The position numbers and the translations under genes were made by a program. Under the pieces are notes generated by a model. That model had not been told where the DNA came from, made no database searches, and saw nothing but the letters and a program-made list of their open reading frames with translations. From Streptomyces sp. cg36 (GTDB taxonomy: Bacteria; Actinomycetota; Actinomycetes; Streptomycetales; Streptomycetaceae), in NCBI RefSeq assembly GCF_041080675.1, contig NZ_CP163520.1, positions 5,766,001-5,830,000 on the forward strand: DNA of 64,000 bases, read 5' to 3'. The number at the start of each line of letters is the position of its first letter. The stretch's first letter is position 1. This document shows positions 1 to 6,151 of this stretch, piece after piece.

Positions 1-662
1 CGACCCGGGAGCGGGAGCGGCTGGCCCGGGACATCCACGACAGCGTGCTCCAGGTGCTGGCCATGGTGCAGCGCCGGGGCACCGCGCTGGGCGGCGAGGC
101 GGCGGAGCTGGGCCGGATGGCCGGCGAGCAGGAGGTCGCCCTGCGCACCCTGGTCTCCAGCGGTCTGGTGCCCGCCACGCACGCGTCGGAGGACCCGGCG
201 CTGGGCGCCTTCGTCCGGACGGTCGACGACGAGGACGACCGGGGCGGCGGCGCGGACCCGGCCGAGCTGGATCTGCGCACCCTGCTCGCCCCGCACGCCG
301 GATCGCGGGTCTCCCTCGCGGAACCGGGCGCTCCGGTGCTGCTCCCGCCCCCCGCGGCACGCGAGCTCGCCGCCGCTGTCAGTGCCGCGTTGGACAATGT
401 CCGCAGACACGCGGGGGAGTCCGCCCAGGCATGGATCCTGGTGGAGGACTGGGGGGACGAAGTGGTCGTGACGGTCCGGGACGACGGTCCGGGCATCCCG
501 GAGGGCCGGCTCGCGCAGGCCGAGGGGGAGGGGCGCCTGGGCGTCGCCCTCTCGATCCGCGGCCGGCTGCGGGACCTGGGCGGCACCGCCGAGCTGATCT
601 CGGTGCCGGGCCAGGGCACGGAAGTAGAGCTGAAGGTTCCACGGGGGAAGGCGAAGGCATGA
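1..662 (+). CDS. Two-component sensor histidine kinase, C-terminal part (5' end outside window)
   Basis: The reading frame enters at base 3 with no start codon in the window, so only about 219 C-terminal residues are visible. The segment opens with the dimerisation/phosphoacceptor helix of NarL-type kinases, RDIHDSVLQVL, whose His is the autophosphorylation site. A HATPase domain follows: N box DNVRRHAG, G1 box DDGPGIP and a final glycine box PGQGTEVEL. Sensor and membrane segments are missing. The TGA overlaps the next ATG (ATGA), so kinase and regulator are probably translationally coupled. The position beside pfkA and a 2-hydroxyacid dehydrogenase matches, from memory, the S. coelicolor MacRS locus; calling it MacS is inference, the kinase call is firm. 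Confidence 0.93.
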   Translation, partial: TRERERLARDIHDSVLQVLAMVQRRGTALGGEAAELGRMAGEQEVALRTLVSSGLVPATHASEDPALGAFVRTVDDEDDRGGGADPAELDLRTLLAPHAGSRVSLAEPGAPVLLPPPAARELAAAVSAALDNVRRHAGESAQAWILVEDWGDEVVVTVRDDGPGIPEGRLAQAEGEGRLGVALSIRGRLRDLGGTAELISVPGQGTEVELKVPRGKAKA

Positions 663-1327
663 ACGAGCACGACGTGAAGGTGATGGTGGTCGACGACCAC
701 CCGATGTGGCGCGACGCGGTCGCGCGCGACCTGGCCGCCGCCGGGTTCGACGTGGTGGCCACCGCCGGGGACGGCCCGCAGGCGGTCCGCCGGGCCACCG
801 CGGCCGGGCCCGACGTGCTGGTCCTGGACCTCAATCTGCCCGGCCTGCCGGGCGTCGGCGTCTGCAAGGAGCTGGTCGGCGCCAACCCGGCGCTGCGCGT
901 CCTGGTGCTCTCCGCCTCCGGCGAGCACGCGGACGTCCTGGAGGCGGTGAAGTCCGGGGCGACCGGCTATCTGCTGAAGTCGGCGAGCACCGAGGAGCTC
1001 ATCGACGCGGTGCGCCGCACCGCCGCGGGCGACCCGGTGTTCACCCCGGGCCTGGCCGGTCTGGTCCTCGGGGAGTACCGCAGACTGGCCGCCGACCCGG
1101 CCCCGGCCGCCTCCGACGAGCCCAAGGCCCCGCAGCTCACCGACCGCGAGACCGAGGTGCTGCGCCTGGTCGCCAAGGGCCTCTCGTACAAGCAGATCGC
1201 CGAGCGCCTGGTGATCTCGCACCGGACCGTGCAGAACCACGTCCAGAACACCCTGGGCAAGCTCCAGCTGCACAACCGCGTGGAGCTGGTGAGGTACGCG
1301 ATAGAGCAGGGCCTGGACGACGTGTGA
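659..1327 (+). CDS. NarL/FixJ-family response regulator, probable MacR
   Basis: 222-residue regulator, the normal length for this family. The receiver domain (residues 7-125) has acidic pocket D12/D13, phosphoacceptor D57 in LVLDLNLPG and a conserved Lys in GYLLKSAS. The C-terminal LuxR helix-turn-helix (about 155-215) contains LTDRETEVLRLVAKGLSYKQ and the recognition helix ISHRTVQNHVQNTL. The ATG overlaps the kinase stop by ATGA, which fixes the start. Synteny suggests MacR, described as controlling aerial development and membrane-protein genes through a TGAGTACNNGTACTCA operator; a near-match to that operator lies at 25179-25194 in this window. The name is inference from gene order. Confidence 0.94.
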   Translation: MNEHDVKVMVVDDHPMWRDAVARDLAAAGFDVVATAGDGPQAVRRATAAGPDVLVLDLNLPGLPGVGVCKELVGANPALRVLVLSASGEHADVLEAVKSGATGYLLKSASTEELIDAVRRTAAGDPVFTPGLAGLVLGEYRRLAADPAPAASDEPKAPQLTDRETEVLRLVAKGLSYKQIAERLVISHRTVQNHVQNTLGKLQLHNRVELVRYAIEQGLDDV

Positions 1328-1429
1328 CGGGCTCCCTTCGCTCGTTTGACGCTCGTACGGGTGAATGACAAGTCGTCAACTGCCCCTTGAATTCGCGGAA
1401 TTGACGTTTCGTCCCATGCCGGGGTGACC

Positions 1430-1452
1430 TGCGTCACCATTAGCGTGACGCA
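1430..1452. promoter_or_regulatory. 8-bp inverted repeat upstream of pfkA
   Basis: TGCGTCAC and GTGACGCA form a perfect palindrome separated by 7 bases (CATTAGC), ending 43 bp before the pfkA ATG. Position and symmetry suit a transcription-factor operator in the pfkA promoter region. No family could be assigned from the sequence alone. Confidence 0.5.
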
Positions 1453-1494
1453 TAGAGGGCTGCCATCCGTCTGCCACGGCGAAGGGACAATTCC

Positions 1495-2523
1495 ATGCGG
1501 GTCGGAGTACTGACCGGAGGCGGCGACTGCCCCGGACTCAACGCGGTCATCCGGGGCGTCGTCCGCAAGGGCGTGCAGGAGTACGGCTTCGAATTCACCG
1601 GCTTCAAGGACGGCTGGCGCGGTCCGCTGGAGGGCGACACCGTCAAGCTCGACATCCCCGCCGTGCGCGGCATCCTGCCGCGCGGCGGCACCATCCTCGG
1701 CTCCTCGCGCACCAACCCCCTCAAGGCCGAGGACGGGGTGCGCCGCATCAAGGAGAACCTCGCCAAGCACGAGATCGACGCGATGATCGCGATCGGCGGC
1801 GAGGACACCCTGGGCGTGGCGGCCCGCCTCAGCGACGAGTACGGCGTGAAGTGCGTCGGCGTGCCCAAGACCATCGACAACGACCTCTCGGCCACCGACT
1901 ACACCTTCGGCTTCGACACCGCGGTCGGCATCGCCACCGAGGCCATCGACCGGCTGCACACCACGGCCGAGTCCCACATGAGGGTCCTGGTGGTCGAGGT
2001 GATGGGCCGTCACGCGGGCTGGATCGCCCTCCACTCGGGCCTCGCGGGCGGCGCCAACGTCATCCTCATCCCCGAGCAGCGCTTCGACGTCGACCAGGTC
2101 TGCGGCTGGATCGCCTCCCGCTTCAAGTCGTCGTACGCCCCGATCGTGGTGGTCGCCGAGGGCGCCATGCCCCGGGACGGCGAGATGGTCCTCAAGGACC
2201 AGACGCTCGACTCCTTCGGACACGTCCGGCTCTCCGGCGTGGGGGAGTGGCTGGCCAAGGAGATCGAGAAGCGCACCGGCAAGGAGGCCCGGACCACGGT
2301 CCTCGGCCACGTCCAGCGCGGCGGCACCCCCAGCGCCTTCGACCGCTGGCTGGCCACCCGGTTCGGGCTGCACGCGATCGAGGCGGTCCGGGACGGCGAC
2401 TTCGGCAAGATGGTCGCGCTGCGCGGCACGGACATCGTCCGGGTGCCGATCGCCGAGGCCACCGCGCGCCTGAAGACCGTCGACCCGGCGCTCTACGCCG
2501 AGGTCGGGGTGTTCTTCGGCTGA
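1495..2523 (+). CDS. pfkA: 6-phosphofructokinase, actinobacterial type with PPi-type active-site residues
   Basis: 342 residues, a complete PfkA. It phosphorylates fructose 6-phosphate in glycolysis in the cytosol. GGGDCPGLNAVIRG at residues 8-21 is the phosphoryl-donor loop; PKTIDND at 124-130 carries the catalytic Asp; MGRHAGW and GHVQRGG are substrate loops. In the motif GGEDT (101-105) residue 104 is Asp, where ATP-dependent enzymes have Gly, and residue 125 is Lys, where E. coli PfkA has Gly. The Asp/Lys pair is the signature of pyrophosphate-dependent enzymes such as that of Amycolatopsis methanolica, so the donor may be PPi. The ATG has a purine-rich GAAGGGA Shine-Dalgarno at 1481-1487. 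The gene stands alone, with an inverted repeat upstream and a hairpin downstream. Confidence 0.95.
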   Translation: MRVGVLTGGGDCPGLNAVIRGVVRKGVQEYGFEFTGFKDGWRGPLEGDTVKLDIPAVRGILPRGGTILGSSRTNPLKAEDGVRRIKENLAKHEIDAMIAIGGEDTLGVAARLSDEYGVKCVGVPKTIDNDLSATDYTFGFDTAVGIATEAIDRLHTTAESHMRVLVVEVMGRHAGWIALHSGLAGGANVILIPEQRFDVDQVCGWIASRFKSSYAPIVVVAEGAMPRDGEMVLKDQTLDSFGHVRLSGVGEWLAKEIEKRTGKEARTTVLGHVQRGGTPSAFDRWLATRFGLHAIEAVRDGDFGKMVALRGTDIVRVPIAEATARLKTVDPALYAEVGVFFG

Positions 2524-2877
2524 CGCGGCGACGGCGCGCCGGGCGCCCCGGCCGGTGCGGGGTGCCCGGCGCGGAGACCCGCCGGGACCGGCTCTCCGGC
2601 CGACGCGGGAGACCGCCCGGCCCGGCCGCTGCCGCGCACCCGGCGCGGCGACCGCCCGCCGGTGGCCCGGCGGGCGGGTGGCCGGCGCCGGGCGGGCCGT
2701 GGTGGGGAGCATCCAGCGGGCGGGCCGCTGTCCCGGCGCGCCGGGACAGCCGGTGTCGCGGCCCGGCGGGCGAGCAGGCGCCCCCGACAGTCGATGCCCG
2801 GCCCACCGGGCGAGCCGGGTGCCGGGGCCGTATATTCGCCAGTAATCCGCCCATACCCTCCCCATAGGTGAGTCCCC
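2524..2877. other. Intergenic region pfkA to 2-hydroxyacid dehydrogenase
   Basis: The 354 bp hold the pfkA hairpin, then extremely GC-rich sequence with no plausible reading frame. The last 55 bp become AT-richer (TATATTCGCCAGTAAT at 2830-2845), a likely promoter area for the next gene, followed by the Shine-Dalgarno AGGTGAG. Confidence 0.5.
2536..2572 (+). terminator. Hairpin terminator after pfkA
   Basis: A 15-bp stem (2536-2550 with 2558-2572, one G-U pair) and a 7-base loop begin 13 bp after the pfkA stop. There is no T run, which is common for Streptomyces terminators. Confidence 0.65.
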
Positions 2878-3879
2878 GTGGAGATCCTGGCGTTCGGCGT
2901 TCAGGCCGACGAGCGGCCCCTGATCGAGCAGGCTTTCGCAGGTCAGCACGGCGTCCGATGCCTGGACGTCTTCCTCGACGAGGACACCGCGCGCATCGCG
3001 TCCGGCTACCAGGCGATCTCCACCAGCGTCAACGCCGACCTGGGCCGCTCGGTCCTGCAGACGCTGGCGGCGGGCGGGACGCAGTTCGTCGCCCAGCGCT
3101 CGACCGGGTTCAACAACATCGACCTGGAGGCCGCCGAGCGCCTGGGCCTCACCGTCGCCCGGGTCTCGTACTACTCGCCGTACTCGGTGGCCGAGTTCGC
3201 CTGGACGCTGGCGATGGCGGTCAACCGCAAGATCGTGCGCGCCGCCAACCGCACCCGCGACTTCGACTTCCGGCTCGACGGGCTGATGGGCCGCGACCTG
3301 CGCGGGCGCACCGCCGGGGTGCTCGGCACCGGCAAGATCGGCGAGGCGTTCACCCGGATCGCCCATGGCTTCGGCATGAACCTGCTCGGCTGGGACGTCA
3401 CCGAGAACCCGGCGTGCGTGGAGCTCGGCATGAAGTACGTCGAGAAGGAGCGGCTCCTCGCCGACGCGGACGTCGTCAGCCTGCACGTGCCGCTGCTGCC
3501 CTCGACCCGGCACCTCGTCGACCGGGCCGCGCTGCGCACGATGAAGGACGACGCGATCCTGGTGAACTCCAGCCGGGGCGGGCTGATCGACACCCGCGCC
3601 CTGGTCGACGAGCTGCGGGCGGGACGGCTGACGGGGGTGGGGCTCGACGTGTACGAGGCGGAGGCCGGGCTGTTCTTCCTCGACAAGTCCCTCCACGTGG
3701 TCGAGGACGACACCCTGGCCCGCCTGGTGACCTTCCCCAACGTGGTGGTCACCTCCCACCAGGCGTACTACACCGAGGACGCGGTGGGGCAGATCGTCGA
3801 GGCGACGGCCCGCAACGTGGCCGACTACGTGGCGGGCCGCCACTCCGAGAACGTCCTGGTCCCCCGCCACCAGCCCTGA
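2878..3879 (+). CDS. D-2-hydroxyacid dehydrogenase (D-lactate dehydrogenase-like)
   Basis: 333 residues, the usual length for NAD-dependent D-lactate dehydrogenases of the LdhA/VanH group, which interconvert pyruvate and D-lactate. The catalytic-domain motif STGFNNID lies at 75-82, the Rossmann loop GTGKIG at 150-155, and the catalytic relay appears as R233 (SSRGG), E262 (DVYEAE) and H294 (TSHQAYY). The GTG start has AGGTGAG 6-13 bp upstream. No vanA- or vanX-like neighbour is present, so a glycopeptide-resistance role is unlikely. Substrate is inferred from family; other small 2-keto acids are possible. Confidence 0.9.
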   Translation: MEILAFGVQADERPLIEQAFAGQHGVRCLDVFLDEDTARIASGYQAISTSVNADLGRSVLQTLAAGGTQFVAQRSTGFNNIDLEAAERLGLTVARVSYYSPYSVAEFAWTLAMAVNRKIVRAANRTRDFDFRLDGLMGRDLRGRTAGVLGTGKIGEAFTRIAHGFGMNLLGWDVTENPACVELGMKYVEKERLLADADVVSLHVPLLPSTRHLVDRAALRTMKDDAILVNSSRGGLIDTRALVDELRAGRLTGVGLDVYEAEAGLFFLDKSLHVVEDDTLARLVTFPNVVVTSHQAYYTEDAVGQIVEATARNVADYVAGRHSENVLVPRHQP

Positions 3880-3940
3880 CCGGCCCGCGCACCACCCCCC
3901 GGGGCCTGACCGGCCCGCCCCACCCCGTCCGGGGCCCGCC

Positions 3941-5899
3941 CTACGCCGTCACCGGCACCCCCACCGCCGCCAGCAGTTCCGTCACGATCTCCGGGCCGCG
4001 CAGCGTCAGTACCGACTCCGGGTGGAACTGCACCCCGGCGAACCCGGGTCCGCGCAGTGCGTGGACCTCGCCGGTCGCCGCGTCCCGGCTCACCTCCACC
4101 CGGTGCGCGGCCAGCTCCAGCGCCGCCTCCTCGTCGCAGCGCGCGGTGAAGCTGTTGTAGAACCCGACGCGCTCCCGGGCGCCGAACAGATCGACCGGCA
4201 GCTGCGCGCCCTGGTGCGGGACCCGCTTGCGGACGAGGGGGAGCCCCAGCTCGGCCGCGATCAGCTCGTGCCCCAGGCACACCCCGAGCACCCCGTGCCG
4301 GTGGGTGCGCAGCAGCTCGGCGGTGAGGGGCCGCAGCAGCCGCATCTTCGGGTCGGCCGCGTCCGACGGGTCACCGGGGCCGGGCCCGAGGACCACCGGC
4401 CCGCCGTGCCCCAGCACCCGCTCCCGCAGCTCCGGCGCGTCATGGCGCACCACCGACACCGCGAGGCCCGACGAGCGCAGCAGATGCGCCAGCATCGCCG
4501 TGAAGGTGTCCTCGCCGTCCACCACCAGCGCCTCGCCCACCGGCGCCACCACCTGCTCCCGCATCCGCAGCCAGAACGGCGCGAGGTCCGCCCGCCGCGC
4601 GTCCAGCGCCGCCCGCACCCGGGGGTCGTCGGCCAGCGCCGGACCCGGCCGCCCGGGCCCCGCGGCCGGGCGGCCCTCCCGTACGCCCAGCGCGCTCAGC
4701 ACGCCCGCCGCCTTGGCGTGGGTCTCGGCGACCTCGCCCGCCGGGTCCGAGTGGCGCACCAGGGTCGCCCCGACCGGCACCCTCAGCCGCCCGTCCGGCG
4801 CGATGTCGGCGGTGCGGATCAGGATGGGCGAGTCCAGGGTCTGGGCGCCGCCCGCGTCCTTGGCCAGCAGCGCCAGCGCGCCCGCGTAGTAGCCCCGGCC
4901 GCCCCGCTCGTGCCGTTCGATCACCCGGCAGGCGTTCTGCACCGGGGAGCCGGTGACCGTCGCCGCGAACATCGTCTCCCGCAGCACCTCGCGCGCGTCC
5001 AGCGAGCTGCGGCCCCGCAACTCGTACTCGGTGTGCGCCAGATGGGCCATCTCCTTGAGCCGGGGCCCGACCACCACCCCGCCCCGGTCGCCCACCGTGC
5101 ACATCATCTTGAGCTCCTCGTCGACGACCATGGAGAGCTCGTCGATCTCCTTCTCGTCGGAGAGGAAGGCGAGCAGGTCCTCGGGGGTGGGGCCGCCCGC
5201 CGGGTAGCGGTAGGTCCCGCTGATCGGGTTCATCACCACCGTCCCGCCGGACATCCGCACGTGCACCTCGGGGCTCGCCCCCACCAGCGTGCGCCCCTGC
5301 CCCTGCCCCTGCCCCTGCCCCTGCCCCAGACCGTGCCCGTCCGGCCCGTTGCCCCCGCCGGTGTGGACCACGAACGTCCAGTACGCCCCCCGCTCACCCG
5401 CCAGCAGCCGCCGGAACAGCGCCAGCGCGTCCGCCCGGCCGAAGCCCGGGATCTCGCCGGTGTAGGTGCGCCGGATGACGAAGTTGGCGCCCTCGCCCTG
5501 CCCGATCTCGTCCTCGATCACCCGCCGCACGATCCCGGCGTACTCCTCGTCGCCGACGTCGAAGCCCCCGCCCCGGACCGCCACCGCGTGCCGGGGCAGC
5601 GCCTCCAGGACCTCCGCCAGCGGCAGTTCGTAGGTCTCGTCGGCCTCCAGCACGGACAGCGGGGTGCCGTCGTCGCGCACGTCGAAGCCGCGCTCGCGGA
5701 TCTGGCGGAACGGCACCAGGGCGAGCGAGGGCCGCTCCCCGCAGGGGATGTCGGCGAGCCGCTCCACCTCCCGTACGCGGCCGACCAGCAGCTCGACCAC
5801 CTCGTGGTCGCGGCCGGGCGTGCGGCGGCGGATCAGCGCGAACGGCGGGCAGCCGGGTTCGAGGAGTCGGCCGAGGAGGGCGTGGGTGGTGCGGGGCAT
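3941..5899 (-). CDS. trpE: Anthranilate synthase, fused TrpE-TrpG (phenazine type)
   Basis: 652 residues. The N-terminal chorismate-binding domain (about 1-430) makes anthranilate from chorismate and ammonia; GSPVQNACRVIERHE is a core motif. The C-terminal glutamine amidotransferase domain has nucleophile C541 in GVCLGHE and H626/E628 in VQFHPES. The order TrpE-TrpG on one chain, with GHE instead of GHQ, is typical of the PhzE-like/actinobacterial fused enzymes. Residues near 190-200 form a (GlyGln)5 tract from a hexanucleotide repeat. The ATG has GGAAGGAA upstream. A leader peptide and attenuator precede it, so it probably serves tryptophan biosynthesis. No phenazine genes are nearby. Confidence 0.93.
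   Translation of the reverse strand: MPRTTHALLGRLLEPGCPPFALIRRRTPGRDHEVVELLVGRVREVERLADIPCGERPSLALVPFRQIRERGFDVRDDGTPLSVLEADETYELPLAEVLEALPRHAVAVRGGGFDVGDEEYAGIVRRVIEDEIGQGEGANFVIRRTYTGEIPGFGRADALALFRRLLAGERGAYWTFVVHTGGGNGPDGHGLGQGQGQGQGQGRTLVGASPEVHVRMSGGTVVMNPISGTYRYPAGGPTPEDLLAFLSDEKEIDELSMVVDEELKMMCTVGDRGGVVVGPRLKEMAHLAHTEYELRGRSSLDAREVLRETMFAATVTGSPVQNACRVIERHERGGRGYYAGALALLAKDAGGAQTLDSPILIRTADIAPDGRLRVPVGATLVRHSDPAGEVAETHAKAAGVLSALGVREGRPAAGPGRPGPALADDPRVRAALDARRADLAPFWLRMREQVVAPVGEALVVDGEDTFTAMLAHLLRSSGLAVSVVRHDAPELRERVLGHGGPVVLGPGPGDPSDAADPKMRLLRPLTAELLRTHRHGVLGVCLGHELIAAELGLPLVRKRVPHQGAQLPVDLFGARERVGFYNSFTARCDEEAALELAAHRVEVSRDAATGEVHALRGPGFAGVQFHPESVLTLRGPEIVTELLAAVGVPVTA
5293..5328. 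repeat. Hexanucleotide tandem repeat (GCCCCT)5 plus one imperfect unit
   Basis: Five perfect GCCCCT units at 5293-5322 and a sixth ending in A. On the coding strand they give a Gly-Gln tract inside the anthranilate synthase chorismate-binding domain. Unit gain or loss would keep the frame and only change linker length. Confidence 0.9.
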
Positions 5900-5953
5900 G
5901 GCGGGTTCCTTCCGGTGGACACGGGAGGAGGGAACGGCCGCGGGAAACAGAGG

Positions 5954-5974
5954 AGGCCGCCCCTCGGGCGGCCT
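5954..5974 (-). terminator. Transcription attenuator of the trpE leader
   Basis: On the minus strand AGGCCGCCC and GGGCGGCCT form a 9-bp stem with a 3-base loop, followed by CTCTGTTTCCC. It lies between the leader peptide stop and trpE. The upstream segment GGCGGCC inside the leader (about 6007-6013) can pair with GGCCGCC of the terminator's first arm, giving an antiterminator when ribosomes stall at the Trp codons. Confidence 0.8.
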
Positions 5975-5999
5975 TCGCGTGGTTCAGGAGTACGCGCGA

Positions 6000-6056
6000 T
6001 CAGTGGGCCGCCGGATGAGCGGTCCACCACCAGTTCTGGTTCGAGTGCGCGAACAT
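6000..6056 (-). CDS. trpL: trp leader peptide with three consecutive Trp codons
   Basis: An 18-residue reading frame, MFAHSNQNWWWTAHPAAH, ends about 100 bp before trpE. Three adjacent TGG codons are the hallmark of a ribosome-sensing tryptophan leader. It is followed by the attenuator hairpin at 5954-5974. A -10-like TAAGGT lies exactly 7 bases before the ATG and no Shine-Dalgarno is present, so the leader may be translated from a leaderless transcript. Low charged tRNA-Trp would stall the ribosome at WWW and favour antitermination. Identification rests on codon content, position and the downstream terminator. Confidence 0.88.
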   Translation of the reverse strand: MFAHSNQNWWWTAHPAAH

Positions 6057-6063
6057 GCCAGGC

Positions 6064-6069
6064 ACCTTA
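6064..6069 (-). promoter_or_regulatory. -10 element of the trpL-trpE promoter
   Basis: TAAGGT on the minus strand, 7 bases upstream of the trpL ATG. This spacing puts the transcription start at or next to the A of the ATG. A -35 is not clear; TTCGCG 19 bases upstream is the best match. Confidence 0.5.
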
Positions 6070-6094
6070 GCGGATCGGGCGCGGGAAGCGCGAA

Positions 6095-6126
6095 GGGCCC
6101 GTCCGCCCCTCGGGACGGACGGGCCC
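6095..6126 (-). terminator. Hairpin terminator after the secreted amidase gene
   Basis: GGGCCCGTCCG (6095-6105) pairs perfectly with CGGACGGGCCC (6116-6126). It lies 26 bp after the amidase stop on the minus strand and separates that gene from the trpL promoter. Confidence 0.75.
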
Positions 6127-6151
6127 CCGTCGTACGGGCCGCGCGGACGGG

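Noticed and set aside
967..3870. Long minus-strand open frame
   Set aside because: Antisense to the response regulator, pfkA and the dehydrogenase; the product has shadow composition (repeated GQ/DV/AV runs) and no domain. Common in GC-rich genomes.
5293..5328. CRISPR-like short repeats
   Set aside because: Contiguous hexamers without spacers, in frame inside a coding region.
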